A stretch of 64,000 nucleotides of DNA, taken from the NCBI RefSeq assembly GCF_022808865.1, contig NZ_JAKZLB010000001.1, forward strand, positions 744,001 through 808,000, read 5' to 3'. The position numbers and the translations under genes were made by a program. Of this stretch, positions 27,046 through 35,861 are shown in pieces (position 1 is the first letter of the stretch; each line of letters starts with the position of its first letter). The DNA is from Geothrix oryzisoli. Lineage in GTDB: Bacteria; Acidobacteriota; Holophagae; Holophagales; Holophagaceae. The notes beneath the pieces were generated by a model. It was not told the origin of the DNA, ran no database searches, and was given only the letters and a program-made list of their open reading frames with translations.

Positions 27046-27509
27046 CGTTTACCCTCCTCACGCTTGAACGTCTTCGTGATGGTGCGGAATACAGAACGGT
27101 TGGTGGTATTTACATCCCACTGGTGGAACGTCACGGCCTTGTCGGTGATGCTGGTGATCTCGCCATCCTTGAAGCGGTGGCCCGCTGGCAGCCAGCGGAC
27201 ATTCCCACGGCTGTCGGAGACGATGGCAAAATTCTTGCCGTCTTTGCGAATCATCCCCTTGACGGCGATGTCGTCGATGAGGTCGAGGGCATCCGTGGGA
27301 CGGTCATCCCTGGGAGTCGAGAAGGGATCCCGGGTGATGGCGGGCTTGTAGGGCGTGATCTTGATGATGGCCACGTCCTGGGCCGGAGCGGCCTCGGCGG
27401 CCGGGGTTCCGGCCGCGGCGGGTGCTTCCGCGGGCTTGGCCGTGGGTCCGGTCTGGGCCACCAGGGCGATTCCGGCAAACAGGGGAAGGTACAGGAGTCG
27501 TTGGATCAT
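27042..27509 (-). CDS. pilP: Type IV pilus lipoprotein-like PilP
   Basis: A 155-aa periplasmic protein that links the PilMNO inner-membrane complex to the PilQ secretin. A signal peptide (about 1-19, ending A-L-V-A-Q-T) is not a clear lipobox; there is no Cys after it, unlike classic PilP lipoproteins. A Pro/Ala-rich linker follows, then the beta-sandwich with R-D-P-F-S-T-P (about 76-82) and the I-A-V-K-G-M-I family motif. Order and overlap with pilQ support the call. Confidence 0.88.
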   Translation of the reverse strand: MIQRLLYLPLFAGIALVAQTGPTAKPAEAPAAAGTPAAEAAPAQDVAIIKITPYKPAITRDPFSTPRDDRPTDALDLIDDIAVKGMIRKDGKNFAIVSDSRGNVRWLPAGHRFKDGEITSITDKAVTFHQWDVNTTNRSVFRTITKTFKREEGKR

Positions 27510-27518
27510 GGCGGTTCC

Positions 27519-28130
27519 TCAATCCTCCTTGGTGCCGCCCGTGGGGGCGGGACCGGGGGCCGGTTTTGGGGCCGGCGGGGCCGGGGGAGGTTCGGGGTTG
27601 TAGATGAACGCGCTGACGGTGCACTTCACCGTGGCCGGATAGACGCTGCCTTTGTCGGCCTTGCGGTTGAACTCGATGTTGGAGACGTTGATGATCTTGT
27701 CGTAGCCGGAGACCAGCGAGGCGAACTGGCCGAAGGTGTGGTACCCCACCCTGAACTCGAACTCCACGGGCTTTTCCGTGTAGTAGGTGTCCTTCCGCTC
27801 AGGTTTGAGGGAGAAGGAGACCTGGTCGATGCCCGCATCATCCGCAAGCTTCTTGATGCGGTAGGGGATCTCCCCGTAGTCCGCCTCGGAGGGCATGATC
27901 TTGACCAGTTCTTCGATCCGCTTGTCCTGCTTGGCGACCTCGTCGCGCAGCTTCTCGTAGCTGGCCTTGAGCAGACGGCCCTTGTCCACTTCGGCCTGGA
28001 GGGTCTTCACGTCGGTCCGGACGGCGTCCAGTTCGCTCCGCTTCCCGCCGAGCAGGAAGTAGACCAAGCCGGCCAGGACGATACCCGCCACCGCGCCAAC
28101 GCCGATCTGTTTCTGAAGCTGGGGATCCAT
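27519..28130 (-). CDS. pilO: Type IV pilus assembly protein PilO
   Basis: A 203-aa inner-membrane protein with one N-terminal membrane segment (about 11-27), a coiled-coil (about 32-75), and a ferredoxin-like periplasmic domain (about 85-180). It pairs with PilN to form the alignment complex. The C terminus is an unusual Pro/Ala/Gly tail. It lies between pilN (8-bp gap) and pilP (9-bp gap). Confidence 0.92.
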   Translation of the reverse strand: MDPQLQKQIGVGAVAGIVLAGLVYFLLGGKRSELDAVRTDVKTLQAEVDKGRLLKASYEKLRDEVAKQDKRIEELVKIMPSEADYGEIPYRIKKLADDAGIDQVSFSLKPERKDTYYTEKPVEFEFRVGYHTFGQFASLVSGYDKIINVSNIEFNRKADKGSVYPATVKCTVSAFIYNPEPPPAPPAPKPAPGPAPTGGTKED

Positions 28131-28138
28131 GGCCTACC

Positions 28139-28738
28139 TCAGACAGCGTTCTGGAGTTCGAAGGAGATCGTGAAGTCGAAGGAACCGGTGGTTCCCCGCC
28201 TCGCGCTCGGATAATTGATCTTCTTGAACCATCGGGTGCGGGACTGGAGGTTGCCGTAGAAGGCGTTGATGGCCTCGAAATTCCGCCCTTCTCCCTCGAT
28301 GGTGATGAGCGAGCCCTTCTGGGAGATCTTCTTGAACCACACGTCGTCGGGCAGGCTGTTGGCAAGTTCCTCGAGGAGGTGCACCGGCAGCGACTGCTGG
28401 CGCTTCAAGGTGGTCATCACCTCCTCTTTCTTCTGGAGGGCGGCCTTCTTCTCCCGGAAGGTCTTCTCCAGCGCGATGTAGGGCTCGTACTGCTTCTTGT
28501 CGCGCTCGAGATCGGCCTTCTGCTTCTCGGCCCTGGTCAGTTCGCTGTTCAGCCAGACGTAGTAGATGCCGCCACAGGCCGCGAACACCAGACCCACCAC
28601 CACGCCGGCGATGGGCAGGCTCGAGCGGCTTCCGCCTTCACCCGTGTAGACCTGGACGGGTTCGGCAGCCGCCTTGCTGGCCCCCTTCTTTCCCCCGGCC
28701 TGGGCCAGAGCGTCACCCAGCAGGTTGATCTTGATCAT
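28139..28738 (-). CDS. pilN: Type IV pilus assembly protein PilN
   Basis: A 199-aa inner-membrane protein starting MIKINLLGDALA. I-N-L-L in the first seven residues is the conserved PilM-binding peptide. A membrane segment lies near 42-62, followed by a coiled-coil with many Lys/Glu (about 65-115) and the ferredoxin-like domain ending F-D-F-T-I-S-F-E-L. It forms the PilNO heterodimer. The stop and start overlaps (ATGA with pilM) mark it as part of one operon. Confidence 0.94.
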   Translation of the reverse strand: MIKINLLGDALAQAGGKKGASKAAAEPVQVYTGEGGSRSSLPIAGVVVGLVFAACGGIYYVWLNSELTRAEKQKADLERDKKQYEPYIALEKTFREKKAALQKKEEVMTTLKRQQSLPVHLLEELANSLPDDVWFKKISQKGSLITIEGEGRNFEAINAFYGNLQSRTRWFKKINYPSARRGTTGSFDFTISFELQNAV

Positions 28739-29817
28739 CGGTCCCCCACTTGGCGCAAGGCCAGCCCGACCACGACGGTGGCGCCGCTGCCGATTTCGCG
28801 AACCGTCATGGGATCTTCGGTCCGGCCATCGATCTCAACGAGCTGGAAGGGATTGAACCGGTCCACCGAAACCCGGAGCCGGTCGCTCAACACGTCCATC
28901 AATCCATGGGTCATGGAGCCGCCACCGCTGACGAGCACGCGGTCGAGACGGTCCACCTTGAAACTGCTCTTGAAGAAATCGAGGGTCCGGCCGAGCTCAT
29001 CGCCGAAGGCATCGGATACGGCATTGATCGACGGATGGATCTCGTCGGGCTCGTGCCCTTCGGCCGCCTGGTTCCGCTTGAGACGCTCCGCGCCCTCGCG
29101 GGTCACGCCCCAGTCCTCCATGAGCTTCTCGGAGTAGCGGCTGCTGCCCCAGGCCATGTCGCGCCAGAACACCGACTTGCCGCCCACCATCATGGTGAGG
29201 TTGGTGAAGGTGGCGCCCATGTTCACCAAGGCGACGACTTCATCCCGCCCGCCGCCCATGGTGTTGGCCTCATAGGCGTTCTGTAGGGCGAAGACGTCCA
29301 CGTCCACCACCTTGGGGCTGCATCCGGCCTGGGCCACGCAGCTCACATAGGCTTCCAGCTTGTCCTTGCGGCAGGCCACCAGCACGACATCCATGTTGCC
29401 GTCCCCAGCCCGCTCCTCGATGAGGTAATAGTCCAGGGCGTAGGAGTCCAAACCCTGTCCTGCCGGGAAGAAGCTTTCGGCTTCCCAGCGGACGGATTCC
29501 GCCAGCTCAGCCTGGCTCATCAGGGGGAATGTCACTTTTTTGACCATCACCTGCTGACCTGACACGGAGATGGCCACATCCTTGGCTTTGATTTTCTGTT
29601 CCGCCATGACCTGCCGGATAGCTGATGCCACAGCGTTGCTATCCATGATGTCGCCATCCACGATGGCGTCAGGCGGCAGGGCCACCCGCCCCAGTTTCTG
29701 GAGGCGATAACGCGTCTGGCCGCCCTTTCCAATCTGCTGGAGTTCGCAGACTTTCACCGAGCTGGACCCGATATCCAAGCCAACAAGACTTTTGGGTTTG
29801 CTTCCGAAGAGACCCAC
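28735..29817 (-). CDS. pilM: Type IV pilus actin-like ATPase PilM
   Basis: A 360-aa cytoplasmic actin-fold protein that binds PilN. The phosphate-1 motif V-G-L-D-I-G-S-S-S-V-K is near 12-22; the membrane-contact and adenosine motifs (V-L-V-S-G-G-G-S) are near 286. I chose the GTG at 29817 because GAGG precedes it by 6 bases; a GTG at 29829 gives four more residues but has no ribosome site. It heads pilMNOPQ, with a plausible sigma-70 promoter at 29852-29879. Confidence 0.95.
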   Translation of the reverse strand: MGLFGSKPKSLVGLDIGSSSVKVCELQQIGKGGQTRYRLQKLGRVALPPDAIVDGDIMDSNAVASAIRQVMAEQKIKAKDVAISVSGQQVMVKKVTFPLMSQAELAESVRWEAESFFPAGQGLDSYALDYYLIEERAGDGNMDVVLVACRKDKLEAYVSCVAQAGCSPKVVDVDVFALQNAYEANTMGGGRDEVVALVNMGATFTNLTMMVGGKSVFWRDMAWGSSRYSEKLMEDWGVTREGAERLKRNQAAEGHEPDEIHPSINAVSDAFGDELGRTLDFFKSSFKVDRLDRVLVSGGGSMTHGLMDVLSDRLRVSVDRFNPFQLVEIDGRTEDPMTVREIGSGATVVVGLALRQVGDR

Positions 29818-29851
29818 CGGATGCCTCACTTGGAGAATTTAGGTATTGGAG

Positions 29852-29879
29852 ATGGTACCGCTGGAATGGATTAGGTCAA
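29852..29879 (-). promoter_or_regulatory. Candidate sigma-70 promoter of pilMNOPQ
   Basis: On the minus strand TTGACC, a 16-bp spacer and TACCAT lie about 35 bp upstream of the pilM start. The -35 box is near consensus and the -10 matches four of six positions. The spacer between PP2C and pilM is the only AT-rich region nearby. Confidence 0.45.
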
Positions 29880-29896
29880 GACTAACTAATTTTGCG

Positions 29897-30664
29897 TCAA
29901 GCCGATTCCGGTTCCAAACCGACCAGGACGGCCGTGATATTGTCCTCGCCGCCATGGTCTCGCGCGGCCAGAACAAGTGATTCCACAGCCCCTTGAAGGT
30001 CACTGGACTGCGTCACGATGTCCCAGATCTGTCTATCGCCGATCATTCCTGACAGGCCGTCAGAGCAAAGCAAAAGTCGCTCCGTTTTGCCCAGATCGAG
30101 ATTCTGGACCTCAATATCCAGGTCCCCCCCGTTGCCCAGCGCCTGGGTGATGACGTTCCGGAAGGGGTGCACCCGGGCTTCGGAAGGGGTCAGAATGCCA
30201 TTCGCCACCTGCTCCGCCACCCAGCTGTGGTCCTTGGTCACCTGACGGATACCCTCTGGCCCCAACAGATAGGCCCGACTGTCTCCCACGTGGGCCAGGG
30301 TCACCTTCGTACCGTGGACCAGGCCCGCCACCACCGTGGAGCCCATGGTCTCCCGTTCGGGGTTGTGGCGGATGTCCTCGGCGATGGCCCGATCGGACAG
30401 GAGAAGGGCCGCCTTCAGCCGATTCCCGTCATAGGAGAGCGCCGGATCGTACTCCATGGGCCAGGTCCGGTCTTTCTCCTTGGTGTCGCTCACGAACTTG
30501 GCCACGGTGTCCACGACAATCCGGCTGGCCACCTCACCGGCGGCGTGACCGCCGAGCCCATCGGCCACCAAGAACAGACCCAGGTCCGCATCTGACAGAT
30601 AGCTGTCCTCGTTGTGCTTCCGGACACAACCGACATCGGTCTTGCCTGCGGCGCGGATCCTCAT
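29897..30664 (-). CDS. PP2C-family Ser/Thr protein phosphatase (second copy)
   Basis: A 255-aa PPM phosphatase, shorter than the one at 22636. Motifs in order: R-K-H-N-E-D-S (about 15-21), V-A-D-G-L-G-G-H-A-A-G (about 33-43), T-M-G-S-T-V-V-A (about 106-113), V-G-D-S-R-A-Y-L-L (about 125-133), C-S-D-G-L-S-G (about 199-205) and G-G-E-D-N-I-T (about 238-244). The ATG at 30664 was chosen; a TTG at 30670 would overlap the J-domain stop. It is downstream of the J-domain/TPR gene and 79 bp upstream of pilM, suggesting phosphorylation control of a shared process, which is an inference. Confidence 0.9.
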   Translation of the reverse strand: MRIRAAGKTDVGCVRKHNEDSYLSDADLGLFLVADGLGGHAAGEVASRIVVDTVAKFVSDTKEKDRTWPMEYDPALSYDGNRLKAALLLSDRAIAEDIRHNPERETMGSTVVAGLVHGTKVTLAHVGDSRAYLLGPEGIRQVTKDHSWVAEQVANGILTPSEARVHPFRNVITQALGNGGDLDIEVQNLDLGKTERLLLCSDGLSGMIGDRQIWDIVTQSSDLQGAVESLVLAARDHGGEDNITAVLVGLEPESA

Positions 30665-30666
30665 GA

Positions 30667-31401
30667 TCAACCCTTTCCCGTCAGTCGGCCCCAGAGGTCC
30701 TTCAGTTGATCCATGAGGCTCGCCTGGCTTGCGGGAGTGGCCGGGGCCTTCCCCTTCTTGCCGGGCTCCGAGGCCCCTTTGGGGGCGGCCTGCCGCAGTT
30801 TCGGATGGTTGGGTGAGATCTCGCGGGCGGTCTGGAGGTGCCGCTGGGCCCGGGCCGCCATGCCCAGGGTCTGGAAGTGACCCGCCAGGCGGAGGTGGCA
30901 GTCCACATCCCGGGGAGCCAGCCGGACAGCCGCCTCCAGGGCCTTCACCACAGCGCGGAGGTCGCCCCCACCCTGTTCCAGGATCGTGGCGAGCAGTGCG
31001 TGGTACTTCGGTTTCTTGTCGTCCAGGCGGATGGCGTACTGAATCAGGGCCTGGGCTTGATCCACCCGCCCCTGGTCAAAGGCCTCCTTGGCCATGGCCG
31101 CCCAATCCTCGGGCGTTCGCTCCTGCGGGGTTTCGGCTTCCTTCCCTTTTTCCACGGCCGGCGCGGCGGCGGGCGCGGCCTTGGGCAGCTGCTGCATCTG
31201 CTGCACCAGCGCAAGCCGCTTGCCGGGATCCTTCAGCGTGCTGAAGGCCTCCGCCAACTCCCGGAACTTCCCTTCGGCCTCGACCTTCGCGTCTCCGGTG
31301 TAGCGGTCCGGGTGCCAATGCTTGGCGAGCCGATGGTAGGCGGCCTTGATGTCCTCGGCGGAGGCATCGGGGGAGATTTCCAGCACATCGAAAGGATTCA
31401 T
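30667..31401 (-). CDS. J-domain and TPR-like protein
   Basis: A 244-aa protein with a DnaJ-type J domain at 1-65 (N-P-F-D-V-L-E-I, then the H-P-D tripeptide in K-H-W-H-P-D-R-Y). A Pro/Ala linker and a C-terminal TPR-like helical region (about 95-200, with A-x-x-Y-A-I-R-L-D and A-A-R-A-Q-R-H-L-Q motifs) follow. It lacks the Cys-rich DnaJ domain and so is a J-type co-chaperone with its own specificity. The start at 31401 fits the J domain; ribosome site is weak. Coupled to PP2C. Confidence 0.8.
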   Translation of the reverse strand: MNPFDVLEISPDASAEDIKAAYHRLAKHWHPDRYTGDAKVEAEGKFRELAEAFSTLKDPGKRLALVQQMQQLPKAAPAAAPAVEKGKEAETPQERTPEDWAAMAKEAFDQGRVDQAQALIQYAIRLDDKKPKYHALLATILEQGGGDLRAVVKALEAAVRLAPRDVDCHLRLAGHFQTLGMAARAQRHLQTAREISPNHPKLRQAAPKGASEPGKKGKAPATPASQASLMDQLKDLWGRLTGKG

Positions 31402-31614
31402 GGGAGTCCACAGGGCACCCTGCGCCAACGCATCGCATGGGGATGGAAGAACAGGGCTTGAGCAGAGGATGGTAGCCTATTTCCATCCTGTGTGCAGGCC
31501 CAGGGCAAGGAAACGTGGTCCGACGCCACCGGGAGGAGGGGGGTTCTCCTGAAGGTCCGGACTGGAAGGTACCCCGGCTCTGGTGGCACAGTAGAAGGTT
31601 CCACGGGAGCGGGC

Positions 31615-33075
31615 ATGGCGTTGGGCAGGGCGATGGGCTGGCGCAGGAGCCTGGATTCCGGCGACCTGTCCTCCGAGTCCCTGGTGCGAGCGGCCTTCGA
31701 CCGCATCCGGGCCCTGGACGGTACCCTCCACGCCATCCTGGCCACGGACGAAGCCCGCAGCCTCGACCTGGCCCGGAAGGCTGACGCGCGCCTGCGCGCC
31801 GGAGAACGCTCGCCGGTGCTCGGTCTCCCCATCGTCCTCAAGGACAACCTCCACTGGTCCGGCCTGCCCATGACCTGCGGGTCCCGCGTGCTCGACGGCT
31901 ACGTGGCCCCCTACGACGCCACCGTGGTGGGTCGGCTGCTCGAGGCGGGCGCGATTCCCATCGCCAAGGCCAACCTCGATGAGTTCGCCATGGGCTCCAG
32001 CGGCGAATACAGCGCCTTCGGACCGGCGCGGAACCCCTGGGATCCCACCCGGGTGCCCGGCGGCAGCAGCAGCGGCTCCGTCGTGGCCGTGGCCGCCGGC
32101 TATGCGCCTCTGGCCCTGGGCAGCGACACGGGGGGCTCCGTGCGCCTGCCCGCCAGTTTCTGCAATGTGACGGCCCTCCGGCCCACCTACGGCGTCCTCA
32201 GTCGCTACGGGCTCACGGCCATGGCCTCCAGTCTCGACCAGGTGGGCCCCATCGCGGCCACCGCCGCAGATCTGGCCCTCGCCTTCGGCGTCATGGCCGG
32301 CGCCGACCCCCTGGACAGCACCTCCGTGGACCTGCCGGGCACGGAGCGGTTGGCCGACCTCCAGCCGCTGGATCTGGAGGGCCTCCGCATCGGCCTTCCC
32401 GAGGAGTACTTCACCGATGGCCTGGAACCAGGCGTTCGGGAGCTGCTCGACGCGGCCTTGCGGGTGTTCGAGGGCCGGGGCGCGCGGCGGGTTCCCGTGA
32501 GCCTGCCCCACACCCGCTACGCCATTGATACCTACTACCTGCTCTGCACCAGCGAGGTGTCCAGCAACCTCAGCCGCTTTGACGGGGTGCGGTACGGCCT
32601 CCGGGTGCCCTCCTCCGACGGCGGCCTGCCCGAGATGATGGCGCGGACCCGGGATGCGGGCCTCGGCGACGAGGTGAAGCGCCGGATCCTCCTGGGGACC
32701 TTCTGCCTGTCCAAGGGCTATTACGACGCCTTTTACCTGAAGGCCCTCAAGGCCCGCACGCTCATCGCCGAGGATTTCCGCGCCGCCTTCGCCCAGGCCG
32801 ATATCCTGGCTTCCCCCGTCAGCCCCGGCACGGCCTTCCCGTTCGGCGCCAAGACAGCGGATCCCATGTCCATGTACCTCGCCGACGTCTTCACCGTACC
32901 CACCGCCCTGGCGGGACTGCCCTGCCTGTCCATGCCCGCGGGGTTCACCGGCGGCCTGCCAGTCGGCATCCAACTCATCGGACCGGCCCTTTCGGATGTC
33001 CGCCTGCTGGAGGCGGCCCACGCCTTCCAGTCCCTCACCCGCCATCACCTCGAAACCCCGACCCTGTCCGCATAG
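31615..33075 (+). CDS. gatA: Glutamyl/aspartyl-tRNA amidotransferase subunit A
   Basis: A 486-aa amidase-signature enzyme. GatA releases ammonia from glutamine for transamidation of Glu-tRNA(Gln) or Asp-tRNA(Asn). The catalytic Lys lies in V-L-K-D-N (about 67-71), and G-G-S-S-S-G-S (about 146-152) and G-S-D-T-G-G-S-V-R-L-P (about 164-174) hold the Ser residues. L-R-P-T-Y-G-V-L-S-R-Y-G-L and S-S-L-D-Q-V-G-P are GatA-type. Start at 31615 has GGGAG. gatB and gatC are not in the window, so the gene is unlinked here; another amidase cannot be excluded but the GatA-type motifs are strong. Confidence 0.88.
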   Translation: MALGRAMGWRRSLDSGDLSSESLVRAAFDRIRALDGTLHAILATDEARSLDLARKADARLRAGERSPVLGLPIVLKDNLHWSGLPMTCGSRVLDGYVAPYDATVVGRLLEAGAIPIAKANLDEFAMGSSGEYSAFGPARNPWDPTRVPGGSSSGSVVAVAAGYAPLALGSDTGGSVRLPASFCNVTALRPTYGVLSRYGLTAMASSLDQVGPIAATAADLALAFGVMAGADPLDSTSVDLPGTERLADLQPLDLEGLRIGLPEEYFTDGLEPGVRELLDAALRVFEGRGARRVPVSLPHTRYAIDTYYLLCTSEVSSNLSRFDGVRYGLRVPSSDGGLPEMMARTRDAGLGDEVKRRILLGTFCLSKGYYDAFYLKALKARTLIAEDFRAAFAQADILASPVSPGTAFPFGAKTADPMSMYLADVFTVPTALAGLPCLSMPAGFTGGLPVGIQLIGPALSDVRLLEAAHAFQSLTRHHLETPTLSA

Positions 33076-33084
33076 GAGCGAACC

Positions 33085-34428
33085 ATGGCCTTTGACGTCG
33101 TCATGCCCCAGATGGGCGAGAGCATCGCGGAAGCCACCGTACTGAAGTGGCACAAGCAGGTCGGCGATGTGATCGCCAAGGACGAGACCCTCTACGAGAT
33201 CAGCACGGACAAGGTGGACGCGGAGATCCCCGCTCCCGCCGCCGGGACCCTGCTGGAGATCCTCGTGGACGTGAACGCCACCGTTCCCGTGGGTACCGTG
33301 GTGGCCCGCATCGGCGGTGCCTCCGAAAAGCCGACCGGAGCTGGCGCGCCCCCTGCGGTCGCTGCTCCCCCAGCGGCGCCGATTTCCGCGGCGGCTCCTG
33401 CCCCGCTGGTCGAAGAGGATGACAACAGCCTCGAGGGCCGCCTGCGCACCAAGAGCAGCCCCCTGGTCCGCGAGATGGCCAAGCAGCACGGCATCGACCT
33501 GGCCCGGGTCCAGGGCAGCGGCCAGGCCGGTCGCGTCACCCGGGAGGACCTGGAAGCCTACCTGGCCAAGGGGCCGGTCGCGGTACCCGCCGCCCCCCCG
33601 GTAGCAGCATCCATCGCGCCTGCCCTGCCCGCAGTCCACGACCCCTCCGCGCCGACCATGGGGCTGACGCCGGGCATGGCCGTGGCCCCGGCCCCGGCCA
33701 TGCCCGCCTTCGCCGCCGGAGAGCGCGTGAAGGTCGAGCCCATGAGCCGCATGCGCAAGATCATCGCGGACAACATGGTGGCGAGCCGGCGGACCTCGGC
33801 CCACGCCTACACGATCTTCGAGATCGATATGACCCATGTGGCCCAGCTGCGCAACAAGCACAAGAAGGCCTTCGAAGCCCAGTTCGGCACCAAGCTCAGC
33901 TTCATGCCCTTCGTGATGATGGCCGCCTGCAAGGCGCTGCGCGCCTACCCCATCGCCAATGCCTCCGTGGACGGCGACAACATCGTCTACAAGCAGGACA
34001 TCAACCTCGGCATCGCCGTGAGCCTGGACTGGGGCCTCATCGTCCCCGTGGTGAAGAACGCCGACATGATGAACCTGGGCGGCCTGGCCCGCAGCCTCAA
34101 CGACCTGGCCGAGCGGGCCCGCACCAAGCAGCTCAAGCCCGACGAGATCAGCGGCGGCACCTTCACCATCACCAACCCGGGCGTCTACGGCGACACCTTC
34201 GGCCTGCCCATCATCAACCAGCCCCAGGCGGCCATCCAGGGTGTGGGCGCCATCGTGAAGCGCCCCGTGGTCATCACCGGCCCCGACGGCACCGACTTCA
34301 TCGCCATCCGCCAGATGATGTTCAGCAGCCTGGGCTTCGATCACCGGATCGTCGATGGCGCCACCGCCGATCTCTTCATGGCTTTCGCTAAAAAGGAACT
34401 GGAATCGTCGACCTTCGGCCTGGAATAG
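33085..34428 (+). CDS. 2-oxo acid dehydrogenase E2 (dihydrolipoyl acyltransferase)
   Basis: A 447-aa E2 core protein. One lipoyl domain (1-78) carries the lipoylated Lys43 in S-T-D-K-V-D; an Ala/Pro linker follows; the E3-binding domain is near 128-165 (S-S-P-L-V-R-E-M-A, then G-S-G-x-x-G-R-V-T-x-E-D); a second linker leads to the catalytic domain (about 215-447). The catalytic His/Asp motif F-D-H-R-I-V-D-G is near 415. It could serve branched-chain, 2-oxoglutarate or pyruvate dehydrogenase; E1 and E3 are absent from the window. Nine bases after gatA on the same strand. Confidence 0.9.
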   Translation: MAFDVVMPQMGESIAEATVLKWHKQVGDVIAKDETLYEISTDKVDAEIPAPAAGTLLEILVDVNATVPVGTVVARIGGASEKPTGAGAPPAVAAPPAAPISAAAPAPLVEEDDNSLEGRLRTKSSPLVREMAKQHGIDLARVQGSGQAGRVTREDLEAYLAKGPVAVPAAPPVAASIAPALPAVHDPSAPTMGLTPGMAVAPAPAMPAFAAGERVKVEPMSRMRKIIADNMVASRRTSAHAYTIFEIDMTHVAQLRNKHKKAFEAQFGTKLSFMPFVMMAACKALRAYPIANASVDGDNIVYKQDINLGIAVSLDWGLIVPVVKNADMMNLGGLARSLNDLAERARTKQLKPDEISGGTFTITNPGVYGDTFGLPIINQPQAAIQGVGAIVKRPVVITGPDGTDFIAIRQMMFSSLGFDHRIVDGATADLFMAFAKKELESSTFGLE

Positions 34429-34438
34429 CAACTCATCC

Positions 34439-34480
34439 ACGCATGAAAACGGCGGCCTGGCGGCCGCCGTTTTCATGCGT
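34439..34480. terminator. Bidirectional terminator between the E2 gene and dnaB
   Basis: A perfect 19-bp stem (foot ACGCATGAAAAC) with a TGGC loop. The dnaB stop codon TGA is inside the stem, so translation of dnaB runs into the hairpin. Confidence 0.85.
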
Positions 34481-35846
34481 AGGAGGACGTCTCCCGGACC
34501 ATTTCCCGGTACATCGCGTACTCGCCCTGGAAGTGCAGCTGGATGATCGCGGTGGGGCCGTTGCGGTGCTTGGCCACGATCAGCTCGGCTGAGGGATCGG
34601 GCTCTTCGTTGGCTGAGGGGATCATCTTCCGGTGGATGAAAGCCACCATGTCGGCGTCCTGCTCGATGGCACCCGAGTCGCGGAGGTCGCTGAGCTGCGG
34701 TCGGCCGCCAGTGCGGTGTTCCACTTCGCGGTTCAGCTGCGAGAGCACGACCACCGGTATGCCGAAGTCCTTCGCCATGAGCTTGAGGCCGCGGCTGATC
34801 TCGCCGATGCGGACGGCTTCGTTCTGCTTGGCGCCCCGGCTGTTCTCGGGGCTGCTGAGCAGCTGGAGGTAGTCGATGAGGACGAACTCCACCCGTCGAT
34901 TGCTCTGGCTGCCCTGCTTCACGATCATGTTCTGGATCTGGGGCACCGTGATCGAGGCCTGATCGCAGATGAACAGCGGCATCTGCACCAGCTCGTCCCG
35001 GGATCGCATCACATGATCCAGCCGCCCGGTGGCGCGGCCGGACTGGAGATCCTTCATGTTGGTCTGGCTCTGCGCGGCGAGCAGGCGCAGGAAGACCTCC
35101 TCGTGGCTCATTTCCAGGCTGAAGAAGGCGCCGCAATGACCCGGGCGGCCATCCCGCTCCTGGGCCGCGCGCAGGACCCAGTTCAGGGCCAGGGCCGTCT
35201 TGCCGATGCCCGGACGGGCCGCCAGCACGATGAGATTCCCCGGCTGGAAGCCCTGGGTCAGTTCGTCGAATCGCTGGAACCCGACCCGCACGCCCGGTGA
35301 CAGGCGTCCCTCCAGCCGCTCATGGAGGCGCTCCATGGCATCGTCCGCCACCGACTGGATGGAGAGCAGGCCCCGGGCCTTGGCATCGCCCTGGGCCAGG
35401 TGGAAGAGGCTCTGGGCGGTCTGGTCCACCAGCACTTCCGGTGGCTCATCCTCCTCTGCGGCCTGGCGCACCAGCTGGGCGCCCAAGTGGACGAGGCGAC
35501 GCAGCTTGGCCTTGCGGCGGATCAGGTCCGCCAGCACCTGGGGCCGCTCGACATCCTCGCCGGCCAGCAGCTCCACCAGGCCGGGATAACCGCCGACCTT
35601 GTTCAGGCTGTCGTCCTGATCCAGCGCATCCTTCAGGGTGAGGGAATTGACCTCGACCTGGGCTTCGATGAGGGTGCGCAGGGCCCGGAATACGGCGCGG
35701 TGGGCCGGATGGACGAAGTCGTCCTCCGCCAGGGCGAACACCGCCTCGCTGGCCACGAAGCCAGCGCCCGGGGCGCAGCATGTGGCCAGGAAGGACCGCT
35801 CCGCATCAATATCCTCCGGAAGGCGTTCCGGAAGCCAATCCGCCAT
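34473..35846 (-). CDS. dnaB: Replicative DNA helicase DnaB
   Basis: A 457-aa hexameric helicase that unwinds DNA at the fork. The N-terminal domain starts with L-P-E-D-I-D-A-E-R-S-F-L; the RecA-like C-terminal domain has Walker A A-R-P-G-I-G-K-T (about 210-217), F-F-S-L-E-M near 245, the V-L-I-D-Y-L-Q-L-L Walker B (about 328-336) and D-L-R-D-S-G-A-I-E-Q-D-A-D (about 391-403). No intein. Start ATG at 35846; a GTG at 35849 is possible. The stop lies in the terminator shared with the E2 gene. Confidence 0.96.
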   Translation of the reverse strand: MADWLPERLPEDIDAERSFLATCCAPGAGFVASEAVFALAEDDFVHPAHRAVFRALRTLIEAQVEVNSLTLKDALDQDDSLNKVGGYPGLVELLAGEDVERPQVLADLIRRKAKLRRLVHLGAQLVRQAAEEDEPPEVLVDQTAQSLFHLAQGDAKARGLLSIQSVADDAMERLHERLEGRLSPGVRVGFQRFDELTQGFQPGNLIVLAARPGIGKTALALNWVLRAAQERDGRPGHCGAFFSLEMSHEEVFLRLLAAQSQTNMKDLQSGRATGRLDHVMRSRDELVQMPLFICDQASITVPQIQNMIVKQGSQSNRRVEFVLIDYLQLLSSPENSRGAKQNEAVRIGEISRGLKLMAKDFGIPVVVLSQLNREVEHRTGGRPQLSDLRDSGAIEQDADMVAFIHRKMIPSANEEPDPSAELIVAKHRNGPTAIIQLHFQGEYAMYREMVRETSSYA

Positions 35847-35861
35847 CACTGCACCGTCCGT

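Noticed and set aside
31402-31614. Possible T-box or SRP-like RNA upstream of gatA
   Set aside because: GGTCCGGACTGGAAGG looks a little like an SRP tetraloop region and GGTACC like a T-box, but neither the conserved stems nor the full motifs are present.
31477-35136. 1219-residue open frame opposite gatA and the E2 gene
   Set aside because: Antisense shadow with Gly/Ala/His-rich composition; gatA and E2 have full catalytic motifs on the other strand.
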